From Cellulomonas hominis (lineage in GTDB: Bacteria; Actinomycetota; Actinomycetes; Actinomycetales; Cellulomonadaceae), in the NCBI RefSeq assembly GCF_014201095.1, contig NZ_JACHDN010000001.1:2232001-2296000 (forward strand): DNA of 64,000 bases. The letters are read 5' to 3'. Positions within the stretch are counted from its first letter, which is position 1; every line of letters starts with the position of its first letter. Below the pieces are notes generated by a model. That model was not told where the DNA came from. It saw only the letters and a list, made by a program, of their open reading frames with translations, and ran no database searches. Of the stretch, positions 16,847-29,017 are shown piece by piece. A program made the position numbers and the translations under genes.

Positions 16847-18463
16847 TCAGACGCGGAAGGCGGCGATGCGCGTGGCCAGCTCGCGGGTGCTGCCCGCGAC
16901 GTCGTCCATGTCGCCATCGACCCGCGCGAGCACGTCCGCGCTCGTGCCGGCGGTGGCCGCGACCGTCGTGATGCTCCCGGCGATCTCCCCGGCGCCGGCG
17001 GCGGCCTCCGTGACGGCCCGGGACATCTCCGCGGTGGTGGCGGTCTGCTCCTCGACGGCCGACGCGATGGTCATCTGGTAGTCGCTGATCCGGGCGATGA
17101 TCTGCGAGACCTGGTCGATCGCCGCCACGGCGCCGGTCGTGTCGTTCTGGATGGCCTCGACGCGGCGCGCGATGTCCTCGGTCGCACGGGCCGTCTCGGT
17201 GGCGAGCTCCTTGACCTCGCCGGCGACGACGGCGAAGCCCTTGCCGGCCTCCCCGGCGCGCGCGGCCTCGATGGTGGCGTTCAGGGCCAGCAGGTTGGTC
17301 TGCTCGGCGATCGAGGTGATGACCTTGACGACGTTCCCGATCTCCTGCGAGGACGTGCCGAGGCGGGCGACGGTGTCGTTCGTGGCGGTGACCTCGGCGG
17401 TGGCCTGCGCGGCGAACCGGGCGGCCTGCGAGGCGTTCTCGGCGATCTCGCGGATGCTCGCGCCCATCTGCTCGGCGCCGGCGGCGACGGCCTGGACGTT
17501 GCGGGACACCTGGTCGGCGGACGCGGCGGCCGCGCCGACCTGGGCGTTCGTCTCCTGCGCGGCGCGGGCACCCTCGGCGGCGGCGTCCCGCAGCGAGCCG
17601 ACGGTCGCGTCGGTGTGCTCGGCGGTGCGCGACACGTGGCCGACCAGGGTGGCGACGGCGTCGATGGCGGCGTCGAGCGCCTGGCCCGCGCGGGAGATCT
17701 CGCCGCCCCCGGCGAGCCCGGTGCGCGGCGTCAGGTCGCCCTCGGCGAGCGCGGCGGCGACGTCGGAGATGCGGCCGGCAGGGCCGGCGACGTCCCGCGT
17801 GACCTTGCGCGCCGCGTAGGCGGCGAACAGCGCGGCGCCGATGCCGAGGGCGATCAGGGCCGTGCGCCCGCGCTGCTCGGCGGCCCGCTGCTGCTCCTGG
17901 AGTGCCGTGACGCGGTCGCGGGCGGAGGCCTGGATCTCGTCGGCGAGGGTGAGCACCTGGTCGTAGGACTCGCCGGCCGCGCCGTTGTTGATCGAGTCCA
18001 TCGCGGCGGCGTAGTCGGCCGGGTCGCCGGTGCGCAGCAGCGCCACGACGGCGTCGTCGCCCGCGAAGAAGGCGTCCCACGCGGGAGCGAGGCCGTCGAA
18101 CGCCGCCCGCTCGGCCTCGGTCGCCCCGGTGGTGTCCAGGTCGGCGAGCCACTGGCGCACGGTGACCTCCGACGCGAGCAGCCCGGCGCGGTTGTCCGCG
18201 TCGTCCGCCAGCGCAGAGGGCCCCGAGGCGGCGACGTCCGCGACCACCAGCCCCTGCCACCCCGTGGCGTCGGCGATCTGGAACCGGGCCTCCTCGGCCA
18301 GGCGGAGGACGGCGTCGGCCTGCGAGACGCGGTCGGCGTAGGCGCGCTGCACCTGCGCGGTGACCAGACCGAGGGCGATGGCGGCGACGAGGACGGCGAA
18401 CAGCAGGCCGAACACGGCCGACATGCGCGCGCCGATGGACTGCTGGTTCCAGCGGGAGGTCAA
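16847..18463 (-). CDS. methyl-accepting chemotaxis protein
   Basis: A 538-residue chemoreceptor. Membrane segment 1 at about 15-36, an external helical sensor domain to about 190 (four-helix-bundle type), segment 2 at about 195-213 ([18 protein letters not shown]), a HAMP domain, then the coiled-coil signalling domain with the highly conserved hairpin tip [20 protein letters not shown] and [20 protein letters not shown] at 18463 is the start, with GGAG seven bases upstream. It should sense a small molecule outside the cell and control CheA, implying a motile organism; no che genes are nearby. It diverges from the SorC gene at 18619. Confidence 0.93.
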   Translation of the reverse strand: MTSRWNQQSIGARMSAVFGLLFAVLVAAIALGLVTAQVQRAYADRVSQADAVLRLAEEARFQIADATGWQGLVVADVAASGPSALADDADNRAGLLASEVTVRQWLADLDTTGATEAERAAFDGLAPAWDAFFAGDDAVVALLRTGDPADYAAAMDSINNGAAGESYDQVLTLADEIQASARDRVTALQEQQRAAEQRGRTALIALGIGAALFAAYAARKVTRDVAGPAGRISDVAAALAEGDLTPRTGLAGGGEISRAGQALDAAIDAVATLVGHVSRTAEHTDATVGSLRDAAAEGARAAQETNAQVGAAAASADQVSRNVQAVAAGAEQMGASIREIAENASQAARFAAQATAEVTATNDTVARLGTSSQEIGNVVKVITSIAEQTNLLALNATIEAARAGEAGKGFAVVAGEVKELATETARATEDIARRVEAIQNDTTGAVAAIDQVSQIIARISDYQMTIASAVEEQTATTAEMSRAVTEAAAGAGEIAGSITTVAATAGTSADVLARVDGDMDDVAGSTRELATRIAAFRV

Positions 18464-18618
18464 CGTGGGCTCCGGGGCGAGGCGAGGGCTGTCGCCCGCC
18501 CCATCGGCAGGCGGGTGGCGTTCCGGAGAGGTCGCCTCGCGCCCGGTCGGAAGCGATACGCTCCGACCTCGGCGTCCCCGCAGCGCCCGCCCAGCCCGCC
18601 ACCGTCGGAGAGGTCGTC

Positions 18619-19614
18619 ATGAGCAAGGTGCCCGGCAGGCCGCGGCGTGCACCCGGGCCGGGGGGTTCCGGCGACCAGACCCGCCTCATGGCGAAGATCG
18701 CGCTGATGTACTACGAGCGCGGCGCCCGGCAGACGGACATCGCCCAGGAGCTGCACGTCTCGCAGTCGAAGGTCTCGCGGCTGCTCGCGCGGGCGGCCGA
18801 GGTGGGCATCGTCCGCACCACGGTCACGGTCCCCGCGGGGGTGCACACGGACCTGGAGGACGCGCTCGAGCGGACGTACGGGCTGCGCGAGGCCGTGGTC
18901 GTGGACGTCTCGGGCGAGGAGTCCGAGATCACCCCGGCGCTCGGGTCCGGCCTGGCCACCTACCTGGAGGCGACGCTCACCGGCGGCGAGGTCGTCGGCA
19001 TCTCGTCCTGGTCGGCGACGCTCCTCTCGGCGGCCGCCGCGATGCGCCGGTCGACGGGCCGCGTCGTGGACCAGGTGATCCAGGTGGTCGGCGGCGTGGG
19101 CGAGGCACGCGTGCAGGTGCAGGCCTCCCGGCTGATCAGCCTGTTCGCGGACGCCACCGGCGCCGACCCCGTGTTCATGCCTGCCCCGGGCCTGCTCGGC
19201 TCGCCGTCGGGCCGGCAGGTGCTGGTGGACGACCCCGCGGTCCGCTCGGTGATGGAGTCGTGGAGCGGGCTGACGACGGCGCTGGTCGGGATCGGGTCGC
19301 TGCAGCCGTCCCCGCTGCTCCGGGAGTCCGGCAACTCGCTGGCCGACCGGGACCAGGAGGAGCTGCGCGCGGCGGGTGCGGTCGGCGACATCTGCCTGCG
19401 CTACTTCGACGCGGGCGGCACCGTCGTGAAGTCGGGGTTCGACGAGCGCGTGGTCGGCATCGGTCCCGAGCAGTTCCGGGCGATCCCGCGGCGCGTCGGC
19501 GTGGCCGGCGGCGAGCGCAAGCACGACGCCATCCTCGGCGCGCTGCGCGGTGGCTGGCTGAACGTGCTGGTCACCGACGTGGACACGGCGTCCCGGCTGG
19601 TCGACGAGGCCTGA
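18619..19614 (+). CDS. SorC/DeoR-type sugar-responsive regulator 1
   Basis: A 331-residue regulator. The N-terminal HTH (ARQTDIAQELHVSQSKVSRL, about 33-55) is followed by the SorC sugar-binding domain (about 70-328) with the GISSWSATLLSA phosphosugar loop, VVGGVGE, GIGSLQPSPLL and GDICLRYFD motifs. It converges on rbsD and is very similar throughout to the regulator at 30060; the two bracket the sugar locus. Effectors of this family are phosphorylated sugars, so a pathway intermediate of this locus is the likely ligand. GATACGCT at about 18562 is a possible -10. Confidence 0.88.
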   Translation: MSKVPGRPRRAPGPGGSGDQTRLMAKIALMYYERGARQTDIAQELHVSQSKVSRLLARAAEVGIVRTTVTVPAGVHTDLEDALERTYGLREAVVVDVSGEESEITPALGSGLATYLEATLTGGEVVGISSWSATLLSAAAAMRRSTGRVVDQVIQVVGGVGEARVQVQASRLISLFADATGADPVFMPAPGLLGSPSGRQVLVDDPAVRSVMESWSGLTTALVGIGSLQPSPLLRESGNSLADRDQEELRAAGAVGDICLRYFDAGGTVVKSGFDERVVGIGPEQFRAIPRRVGVAGGERKHDAILGALRGGWLNVLVTDVDTASRLVDEA

Positions 19615-19619
19615 GGGCG

Positions 19620-19639
19620 CGCGGTCCGGTCAGACCGCG
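19620..19639. terminator. short hairpin at convergent gene ends
   Basis: Arms CGCGGTC (19620-19626) and GACCGCG (19633-19639) with a six-base loop. It spans the 15-bp gap between the SorC stop and the rbsD stop and overlaps the rbsD stop codon. It is short, so termination strength is uncertain. Confidence 0.4.
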
Positions 19640-20022
19640 AACGGCACCCCGCACCGCAGCACCACGTTCGCGTAGGCGGTGTCGTCCCCGGTGCGGATCG
19701 CGAGCCGCACGGACGGCAGCATCGCCTTGAGGTCGGCGTGCGGGATCCGCTCGGCGGGCGCGTCGAGCCGTTCGTCCACCCACCCGGCGGGCGGCCGGCC
19801 CTCGGCGTCCGCGCTGATCCACGCGTGCTCGACGACGATCTCGTCCAGCAGGGCGTCGAGCACGGTGGTGAACGGGGGCGTCCCGAACACGAGCGCGAGG
19901 TCCACGACGGGCACGGTCGGCGGCAGGGGCAGGCCGGCGTCGGCGACGACCACGAGGTCGGTGTGGCCGAGCCGGGCCAGGTGCCCGGACAGCGGGGCGT
20001 TGATGATGCCGCGGCGCTTCAT
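19630..20022 (-). CDS. rbsD: D-ribose pyranase (RbsD/FucU family mutarotase)
   Basis: A 130-residue protein matching RbsD in full length: MKRRGIINAPLSGHLARLGH with the catalytic His20, VVADAGLPLP with Asp28, and the C-terminal Tyr/Asn strand TAYANVVLRCGVPF. The family converts beta-pyranose to beta-furanose sugars for kinases. Its ATG overlaps the ribokinase stop by three bases (TCAT), so the two are coupled. It may serve ribose or another pentose imported by the RbsACB-type system opposite. Confidence 0.93.
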   Translation of the reverse strand: MKRRGIINAPLSGHLARLGHTDLVVVADAGLPLPPTVPVVDLALVFGTPPFTTVLDALLDEIVVEHAWISADAEGRPPAGWVDERLDAPAERIPHADLKAMLPSVRLAIRTGDDTAYANVVLRCGVPFAV

Positions 20023-20912
20023 GGCAGGGGGTCGTCCTTCCCGGGGTAGGAGTCCTGCGCGCCGAGGCGCAGGACGGAGGCGGCCGCGACGCGGGTGGCG
20101 TGCGCGGCGGCCTGGGTCAGGGGGTGGCCGGCGGCGAGCCCCGCGGCCAGGGCGCCGGCGAACGCGTCGCCCGCGCCGGTGGAGTCCCGCGGCGTGACGG
20201 GCCGGGCGGGCAGCGACCAGGACGCGCCGTCGGCGTACCCGGTGACGCCCGCCGCGCCGAGCGTCACGACGACCGACGCGGCGCCGAGGCCGGCGAGCTC
20301 CGCGGCGGCGTCCTCGGGCCGGGCGACGTCGTGCCCGAGCAGCACCGCGGCCTCGTGCTCGTTGACGACCAGCGGGTCTGCCAGCGCGATCGTCGCGCGG
20401 GGGAGGGCGGTCGCGGGCGCCACGTTGAGCTGCACCCGCACCCCGTGGGCGTGCGCGATCTCGGCGGCGCGGACCACCGACCCGAGCGGGATCTCGGCCT
20501 GCAGCACGCACACCCGCGCTCCCGCGATCACCGCCTCGGCGCCGTCCACCACCGCCGGCGTCACCGCGGCGTTCGCGCCCGGCACCACGACGATGGTGTT
20601 CTCCGCGTCGTCGGCCAGCGTGACGACCGCGAGCCCGGTGGGCCCGTCGACGGCCAGCACGTGCGCGAGGTCGACGCCCGCGCCCCGCAGCCCGGACAGC
20701 GCGACCGGCGCCTGCGGGTCGGACCCGACGGCGCCCACCATCGCGACGGACGCGCCGAGCCGCGCGGCGGCGACGGCCTGGTTCGCGCCCTTGCCCCCGG
20801 GCAGGGTCACGGCCCCGGTGCCGAGCAGCGTCTCCCCGGGGTGCGGGTGCCGCTCGACCTGGAGCACCAGGTCCGCGTTGATGGAGCCGACGACGACGAT
20901 GTCGGTGCCCAT
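20019..20912 (-). CDS. rbsK: ribokinase (PfkB family)
   Basis: A 297-residue PfkB kinase that phosphorylates ribose at O5. Signature 1 GGKGANQAVAAARLGA (about 40-55) and signature 2 DSTGAGDAFAGALAAGLA (about 239-256) with catalytic Asp245 in GAGD, plus the early substrate motif GSINADLVLQVERHPHPGET. AAGGGG at about 20917 precedes ATG 20912. It diverges from the FGGY kinase gene over 85 bp and is followed by rbsD in a two-gene unit. Confidence 0.92.
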   Translation of the reverse strand: MGTDIVVVGSINADLVLQVERHPHPGETLLGTGAVTLPGGKGANQAVAAARLGASVAMVGAVGSDPQAPVALSGLRGAGVDLAHVLAVDGPTGLAVVTLADDAENTIVVVPGANAAVTPAVVDGAEAVIAGARVCVLQAEIPLGSVVRAAEIAHAHGVRVQLNVAPATALPRATIALADPLVVNEHEAAVLLGHDVARPEDAAAELAGLGAASVVVTLGAAGVTGYADGASWSLPARPVTPRDSTGAGDAFAGALAAGLAAGHPLTQAAAHATRVAAASVLRLGAQDSYPGKDDPLP

Positions 20913-20944
20913 ATGTCCCCTTCGACACGATCAGGTCACGGTGG

Positions 20945-20974
20945 TTGACAGCGCCCGGCGCGTCTCCCTACCGT
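20945..20974 (+). promoter_or_regulatory. sigma-70-type promoter of the sugar kinase/importer operon
   Basis: TTGACA (20945-20950), 18-bp spacer, TACCGT (20969-20974), 24 bases before ATG 20998. A CATTC...GAATG inverted repeat (20985-20989/20996-21000) lies at the expected transcript start and reaches the start codon; it could be an operator for a SorC regulator. Confidence 0.65.
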
Positions 20975-20997
20975 GAGCGTACTTCATTCAGAGCGGA

Positions 20998-22512
20998 ATG
21001 GATATGCACGTGACTCGTTCAGCGCACGGCCCCGTGCCGTCGGCCCCGCCGGCGGTGCTGGCGCTCGACCAGGGCACCACCAACGCGAAGGCGTTGCTGG
21101 TGGACTGTGCCACGGGTGCCGTCCTCGCGGCGGGATCCCGGCCGGTCGGCATCGCGTTCCCGCGCCCTTCCTGGGTGGAGCAGGACGCCGCGCAGCTCCG
21201 GGACGCCACCCTCGCGGCCGCGGCCGAGTGCCTCGCCGCGCGCCCCGACGTCCCGGTCGCGGGCATCTCGATCTCCAGCCAGCGCGAGTCCGTCGTGTGC
21301 TGGGACCGGCGCACCGGCGCCCCGCTCGGGCCGGTGCTCGGCTGGCAGGACGCCCGGAGCGCCGGCTGGTGCGCGCGCCTCGGGCAGGACCGTCCGGACG
21401 CGGCCGCGCTGGTCCGCGAGCGCACCGGCCTCTCGCTCGACCCCATGTACTCCGCGCCGAAGATGCGCGCCGCCCTGGACGCGGCCGTCGCGGCGGGCGC
21501 GGCGCCCGGTGACGTCGCGCTCGGCACCGTCGACGCCTGGCTCGTCGCCTCGCTCACGGGCGAGCACCTGACCGAGCTCGGCAACGCGTCCCGCACACTG
21601 CTGCTCGACCTCGACACCTGCGCCTGGGACCCCGAGCTGCTGGACCTGTTCGGCGTCCCGGCCGGCGCCCTGCCCGCACCGCGCGGCTCGGACGCCGGCT
21701 TCGGCCGCACCCGGGCCGGCGGCCCGCTGCCCGCGGGCGTGCCGGTCGTGGCCGTCCTCGCCGACTCGCACGCCGCGATGCTCCAGCAGGGCTGCACCGT
21801 CCCCGGGACCGGCAAGGCGACGTTCGGCACCGGCTCGTCGGTGATGTCCCCGACCGCCACGCACAAGGGCGCCCCGGCCGGCATCACCACGACGCTCGCC
21901 TGGCACGTCGGCGGCGTCCCGACCTACGCCCGCGAGGGCAACATCGTCGCCTCCGGGTCCGCCCTGGACTGGATGGCCGCGACGCTCGGCGCGGGGGAGG
22001 GCACCGCGGGCGGCGCCTTCCTGTCCGAGCTCGCGGCCACCGTCCCGGACGCCGGCGGCGTCGCGTTCGTCCCGGCGTTCTCCGGCCTCGGGGCCCCGTA
22101 CTGGGACCGCGCCGCCACCGGCGTGCTGACCGGGGTCACGGCGGGCACCACGCGGGCGCACCTCGCCCGCGCCGCGATCGAGGCGGTGGCGCACCAGGTC
22201 GCCGACGTCGTGGACGCGGTCGAGGCGGACGGCCAGGCCCGGATCGAGGTGCTGCGCGCCGACGGCGGCGCCACCCGGTCCGCCCTGCTCATGCAGACGC
22301 AGGCCGACCTCGCCGGTCGCCCGGTCCAGGTCGGCGACGCGCCCGAGGCGTCGGCCCTCGGTGCCGCCACCCTCGCCCGCCGCACCCTCGGCCACCCGGC
22401 CGACCCGGCGGGCGTCCAGCAGACCTACCAGCCGGGGCCGGTCGACCCCGGGCCGGCCCGCCGCTCCTGGGCGCGGGCCGTCGCACGGTCGCGGGGGCAC
22501 GCGACCGACTGA
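20998..22512 (+). CDS. FGGY-family carbohydrate kinase
   Basis: A 504-residue sugar kinase. FGGY signs: phosphate loop LALDQGTTNAKALLVD (about 17-32), SQRES at about 98-102, GTGSSVMSP, FSGLGAPYWDRAATG and the adenosine-binding LRADGGATRSALLMQ (about 420-434). It resembles the glycerol/xylulo/apulose kinase branch. It heads a five-gene operon with DUF2291 and an RbsACB importer. Together with the split transketolase and isomerase at 27-30 kb it could be an apulose kinase; xylulose, erythrulose or ribulose are alternatives. ATG at 20998 or the nearby in-frame ATG at 21004 could be used. Confidence 0.88.
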   Translation: MDMHVTRSAHGPVPSAPPAVLALDQGTTNAKALLVDCATGAVLAAGSRPVGIAFPRPSWVEQDAAQLRDATLAAAAECLAARPDVPVAGISISSQRESVVCWDRRTGAPLGPVLGWQDARSAGWCARLGQDRPDAAALVRERTGLSLDPMYSAPKMRAALDAAVAAGAAPGDVALGTVDAWLVASLTGEHLTELGNASRTLLLDLDTCAWDPELLDLFGVPAGALPAPRGSDAGFGRTRAGGPLPAGVPVVAVLADSHAAMLQQGCTVPGTGKATFGTGSSVMSPTATHKGAPAGITTTLAWHVGGVPTYAREGNIVASGSALDWMAATLGAGEGTAGGAFLSELAATVPDAGGVAFVPAFSGLGAPYWDRAATGVLTGVTAGTTRAHLARAAIEAVAHQVADVVDAVEADGQARIEVLRADGGATRSALLMQTQADLAGRPVQVGDAPEASALGAATLARRTLGHPADPAGVQQTYQPGPVDPGPARRSWARAVARSRGHATD

Positions 22513-22545
22513 CGCACCGGGTCACCACCAGCTCGAAGGAGAGTC

Positions 22546-23208
22546 ATGGTCAAGGCAAGATCGACGCGGCCCCTGTGGCGGCGTCCCGCGGTCATCGGGA
22601 CGGTCGTCGCGGTCGGGGTCGTCGCCGCCGCGCTGGCGAGCACGACGTTCGTCCCCGCGGGCTCCGTGGCCCAGCCGGCGGACACGGCGGTCGAGTACGC
22701 CGACCTGAACTACGAGTCCGTCGTCGTCCCGACCCTCGAGGAGAACGCGCAGCCGCTCGACGAGCTCGTGACGGCGATCGTCGCGGACGAGGACGCCGCG
22801 GGCGAGGAGTTCGGCAGCCGCGAGGACGAGGGCAAGCCCTGGAGCTTCGCCACCGAGGTCACCGGCGTGGTCGGCGAGGGCGCGTTCGGCGAGGTCGGCC
22901 TGACCGTCGAGGGCCTGCCGGAGGGCATCACCGCCGGCGTCGCCGTCCCGCCGTTCGGCTCGAACACGGCGATCCGCGACGCCGGCACCGACCTGACGTT
23001 CGGCGACTTCACCAACCAGACCGAGTTCCAGACGGTGGCGATCGAGCTGAACAACGACGCCGTCGAGTCCGTGTACGGCGACCTGGACCCCGCGACGCTC
23101 GCCGGCAGGACGGTGCACGTCACCGGCGCGTTCACCTGGGTGTCCCGGACCGGCGGCGAGGTCGACCACGTGACGGTGGTCCCCGTGACGATCGAGGTCG
23201 AGCCGTGA
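22546..23208 (+). CDS. DUF2291-family exported protein
   Basis: A 220-residue protein with one N-terminal hydrophobic segment (about 15-33) after a basic start, then a soluble domain with WSFATEVTGVVGEG, VAVPPFGSNTAIRDAG and FGDFTNQTEFQ. This is DUF2291, a predicted periplasmic or membrane-tethered protein found next to RbsACB-type sugar importers. There is no lipobox cysteine, so here it is membrane-tethered. GAAGGAGAG precedes ATG 22546. The last bases overlap the ATPase start (GTGA). Its role, perhaps assisting the importer, is unproven. Confidence 0.8.
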   Translation: MVKARSTRPLWRRPAVIGTVVAVGVVAAALASTTFVPAGSVAQPADTAVEYADLNYESVVVPTLEENAQPLDELVTAIVADEDAAGEEFGSREDEGKPWSFATEVTGVVGEGAFGEVGLTVEGLPEGITAGVAVPPFGSNTAIRDAGTDLTFGDFTNQTEFQTVAIELNNDAVESVYGDLDPATLAGRTVHVTGAFTWVSRTGGEVDHVTVVPVTIEVEP

Positions 23209-24817
23209 CCGAGGCGCCGGCGCTCCCGGACGTCGTGCTGCGGGCCACGGGCGTCGCGAAGGTCTACGGCGGCACGCACGCGCTGCGCGGCGTCGACTTC
23301 GAGGTCCGGCGCGGCCACGTCACCGCGCTGCTCGGCGAGAACGGCGCGGGCAAGTCCACGCTGATGAAGATCCTGGCGGGCGTCGAGAAGCCCACCACCG
23401 GGACCATCGAGCTGGACGGCGCACCCGTGGAGTTCGCCTCCCCGGCGGACGCCGTGGCGCACGGGGTCGCGATCATCCACCAGGAGCTGAACCTCTGCCC
23501 CAACCTGTCGATCTCGGACAACATCTTCATCGGCCGGGAGCGGGTCAAGGGCGCGTTCGTCGACTTCCCCGCGCAGCGGGCGGCGGCCCGGGAGCTGCTC
23601 GAGCACCTCGAGGAGCCGCTGGACCCGACCACCCTCGTCGGCGACCTGCGCCTCGGCCAGCAGCAGCTCGTGGAGATCGCCCGGGCGCTGGCGGAGGACA
23701 CCCGGGTGCTCATCATCGACGAGCCGACGTCCGCGCTGTCCGCGGCCGAGGTCCACGTGCTGTTCCGGGTGATCCGGGAGCTCACGGCGCGCGGGGTGTC
23801 GATCATCTACATCTCGCACCACCTGGACGAGTGCCTGGAGATCGCGGACACCGCGGTCGTGCTGCGCGACGGCGCCCTGGTCGCCCAGGCGCCGATGGCG
23901 GACGTCGACCTCGGCTGGATCGTCTCGCAGATGGTCGGCCGCGAGGAGGGCGCCCTGTTCGCCCCGATGGCCCACGACCCGGGCGCCCCGCTGCTCGAGA
24001 TCGACGACCTCATCGTGTCGGACCCCGACGCCCCGGAGCGGCTGGCCGTGCGCGGCGTGAGCCTCACGGTGCACGCGGGCGAGGTCGTCGGCGTCTACGG
24101 GCTGATGGGCGCCGGCCGCACCGAGCTGCTCGAGGCGCTCGCCGGGCGCAACCCGGTGCTCGGCGGCCGGGTGACGCTCGACGGCGAGGACCTCACGCAC
24201 GCGACCGTCGGCGACCGGATCGACGCCGGCCTGGTGCTGGTGCCCGAGGACCGGCAGCGCGACGGGCTGGTCCAGGCGCTGAGCGTCGGCCGGAACATGG
24301 CGCTCGCGGCGGTCGACCGGTTCGTGCGCGGGCCGTTCGTGCGCGGCCGGGACGAGCGGGGCGCGGTCGAGGACGTGTCCCGGCTGGTCCGCGTGAAGAC
24401 CGCCGGCCAGGACGCCCCGATCGGCTCCCTGTCGGGCGGCAACCAGCAGAAGGTCGTCATCGGCCGGGCGCTGATGACGAAGCCGAAGCTGCTCGTGCTC
24501 GACGAGCCCACCCGCGGCATCGACGTCGGCGCGAAGGCGGACATCTTCGCGCTGATGGCCGACGAGGCCCGCAAGGGCATCGGCGTGCTGTTCGCGACCA
24601 GCGAGGTCGGGGAGGTGCTGCACGCCTGCGACCGGATCCTCGTCATGGCCCGCGGCCGCATCGCCGCCGAGCTCGACCCCCGCACGACCGACCGGGAGCA
24701 GCTCATGGCCGCGTCCGACGTGACCGTGCCCGACGACGCAGCGGGCGCGACAGCCCGCACCGACCCCGACGCGCCGACCCTGCCCGAGGCGCCCACGACC
24801 ACGACCGAGGACGAGTG

Positions 24818-24818
<1 letters not shown>
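23205..24818 (+). CDS. sugar ABC importer ATPase (RbsA-type, two nucleotide-binding domains)
   Basis: A 537-residue fused double ATPase of the CUT2 importer class. Domain 1: Walker A GENGAGKSTL (about 44-53), signature region LRLGQQQLVEIARAL, Walker B VLIIDEPTSAL. Domain 2: degenerate Walker A GLMGAGRTEL (about 300), LSGGNQQKVVIGRAL, VLDEPTRGIDVGAK. Such asymmetry is normal for RbsA. GTG 23205 overlaps the DUF2291 stop and the TGA overlaps the permease ATG, so the genes are translationally coupled. Confidence 0.93.
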
Positions 24819-26975
<2,157 letters not shown>

Positions 26976-26985
26976 CCCGAGCGGC

Positions 26986-27019
26986 GCGGCCGGGAGGTGC
27001 CCCCGCTCCTCCCGGCCGC
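26986..27019. terminator. hairpin terminator after the importer operon
   Basis: Perfect 12-bp arms GCGGCCGGGAGG (26986-26997) and CCTCCCGGCCGC (27008-27019), ten-base loop, beginning 11 bases after the binding-protein stop. The next operon starts at 27114. Confidence 0.7.
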
Positions 27020-27113
27020 CCCGCCCCGGCCCCACCGCCCCACCCCGCGCCCCTGGTGCCCGGCCGAGCGTCTGTGGCACTATGGATGCATCGTTGATCG
27101 GAGATGAATAGAT

Positions 27114-28103
27114 ATGTCGAGTTCGCTTCCCGAGTTCGGCGCCGGCCTGTGGCACTTCGCCTCGTACGTCGACCGCTACGCCACCGACGGGTACGCCCCG
27201 CCGGTGACGACGCTGGAGCAGATCGAGCGCGCGGGGTCGGTGGGCGACCTGTCCTACGTGGACGTGCCGTACCCGTTCACCGAGGGCGTCACCGTCGAGG
27301 ACGTCAAGGCCGCGCTCGAGGCCCAGGGCCTCCAGGCCATCGGGGTCACCCCCGAGATCTACATGCGCAAGTACGCCAAGGGCGCGTTCACGAACCCCGA
27401 CGCCGCCGTGCGCGCGGACCTGCTGGCCTTCCTCGACGAGGCCGCCGACGTCGTGCGGGCCCTGGGCGCGAAGTACCTCAAGGTGTGGCCCGGCCAGGAC
27501 GGCTGGGACTACCCGTTCCAGGTCTCGCACGCCCAGCAGTGGGAGCTGGCGGTCTCGGGGATGCGCGAGCTCGCGCAGGCCAACCCCGACGTGAAGATGG
27601 TCATCGAGTACAAGCCGCGCGAGCCGCGCCAGAAGATGTTCTGGGACTCCGCCGCGAAGACCGCCCTGGGCATCAAGGCCATGGGCGTGGACAACGTCGG
27701 CGTGCTGCTCGACTTCGGGCACGCGCTGTTCGGCGGGGAGTCGCCGGCCGCGGCCGCCCAGCTCCTGATCGACCACGGCCTGCTGTGGGCCATGGACGTC
27801 AACGACAACCTCCGGGGCTGGGACGACGACATGGTCGTCGGCACCGTCCACCCCGTCGAGGTCTTCGAGTTCTTCTACACGCTCAAGGTCAACAACTGGC
27901 AGGGCGTGTGGCAGCTGGACCAGTTCCCGTTCCGGGAGGACACCGTCGAGGCCGCCAGGCTCTCGATCCGGTTCCTCAAGGCGATCCACCGGGCGCTGGA
28001 CGAGCTGGACATCGACGCCCTGCGCGCGGCGCAGGAGCGGCAGGACGCGATGGGCGCGCAGAAGCTCGTCCAGGACGTCCTGTTCAGCAGCATGAGGAGC
28101 TGA
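27114..28103 (+). CDS. TIM-barrel sugar isomerase/epimerase (AP-endonuclease 2 superfamily)
   Basis: A 329-residue cytoplasmic xylose-isomerase-like barrel. Probable metal ligands: Glu in [11 protein letters not shown], Asp and His in [12 protein letters not shown], Asp in [23 protein letters not shown] carries a likely substrate Lys and Trp. GGAG lies ten bases before ATG 27114. It leads an operon with both transketolase halves and a SorC gene. In the D-apiose pathway the isomerase (D-apiose to D-apulose) comes from this superfamily, which makes it a candidate. Other keto-aldose isomerase or 3-epimerase activities cannot be excluded. Confidence 0.8.
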   Translation: MSSSLPEFGAGLWHFASYVDRYATDGYAPPVTTLEQIERAGSVGDLSYVDVPYPFTEGVTVEDVKAALEAQGLQAIGVTPEIYMRKYAKGAFTNPDAAVRADLLAFLDEAADVVRALGAKYLKVWPGQDGWDYPFQVSHAQQWELAVSGMRELAQANPDVKMVIEYKPREPRQKMFWDSAAKTALGIKAMGVDNVGVLLDFGHALFGGESPAAAAQLLIDHGLLWAMDVNDNLRGWDDDMVVGTVHPVEVFEFFYTLKVNNWQGVWQLDQFPFREDTVEAARLSIRFLKAIHRALDELDIDALRAAQERQDAMGAQKLVQDVLFSSMRS

Positions 28104-28105
28104 GC

Positions 28106-29017
28106 ATGACCGTGGAAGAAGACCTGGTGCCGGAGGTCGGCGCCGTGCCCACCGAGACGCTGCGCGTCTTCGGCCGGACCGCCCCCGGCGCGTCCCGCGA
28201 GGAGGTCGTCGCGCACCTGAGCGCCGCCGCCCGCGCCGTGCGGGCCCGGGACATCCAGATGGTCCGGGCCGCGGGGCTGGGGCACATCGGCGGCGAGTTC
28301 TCCGTCATCGACGTGCTGGTGACGCTGTACCTGCACGCGATGGACGTCTCGCCCGACCGGCTGGACGACCCCGACCGGGACCGGTTCATCCTGTCGAAGG
28401 GCCACGCGGCTGCGGCGCTCTACACGACGCTCGCGACCGCCGGGTTCCTGCCGCCGGAGCAGCTCGGCACGTTCATGCAGCCGCTCTCGCAGCTCAACGG
28501 GCACCCGGCGCGGACCAAGATCGACGCGGTCGAGGCGTCCACCGGCCCGCTCGGGCACGGCCTGCCGATCGCGGTCGGCACGGCGTTCGCCGGCAAGCTC
28601 GACGGCTCCGACCGGCGCACCTTCGTGGTCGTCGGCGACGGCGAGCTGCAGGAGGGCTCCAACTGGGAGGCCCTCATGACGGCCGGCAACCACCGCCTCG
28701 AGCACCTGTGCGTGATCGTCGACCGGAACCGCCTGCAGCAGGGCGCCAAGGTCGAGGACACCAACGACCTGGAGCCGCTGGCGGACAAGCTGCGCGCGTT
28801 CGGCCTCGAGGTCGTCGAGGTCGACGGGCACGACCACGGCGCGCTGGTGGACGTGTTCGCCGCCGTGCCGGCCGCGTCCGGCAAGCCGACGGCCGTGATC
28901 GCGCACACCCACAAGGGCCACCCGATCTCGTTCATGTCCGACAACGTCGCCTGGCACCACAAGGTCCCCTCGCAGGACCAGGTGGCGCAGGCCCTCTCCG
29001 AGCTGGAGGAGCAGTGA
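28106..29017 (+). CDS. transketolase, N-terminal (thiamine-diphosphate-binding) subunit
   Basis: A 303-residue half-transketolase. The thiamine diphosphate motif GDGELQEGSNWEALMTAGNH (about 178-197) is intact, with LGHIGGEFSVIDVL and RFILSKGHAAAALY earlier and STGPLGHGLPIAVG. ATG 28106 is two bases after the isomerase stop, with GAGGAG overlapping it. The next gene supplies the pyrimidine-binding and C-terminal domains, so an alpha2beta2 enzyme is expected. Split transketolases occur in dedicated sugar pathways (for example apulose-4-phosphate transketolase AptAB), separate from the housekeeping single-chain enzyme. Confidence 0.92.
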   Translation: MTVEEDLVPEVGAVPTETLRVFGRTAPGASREEVVAHLSAAARAVRARDIQMVRAAGLGHIGGEFSVIDVLVTLYLHAMDVSPDRLDDPDRDRFILSKGHAAAALYTTLATAGFLPPEQLGTFMQPLSQLNGHPARTKIDAVEASTGPLGHGLPIAVGTAFAGKLDGSDRRTFVVVGDGELQEGSNWEALMTAGNHRLEHLCVIVDRNRLQQGAKVEDTNDLEPLADKLRAFGLEVVEVDGHDHGALVDVFAAVPAASGKPTAVIAHTHKGHPISFMSDNVAWHHKVPSQDQVAQALSELEEQ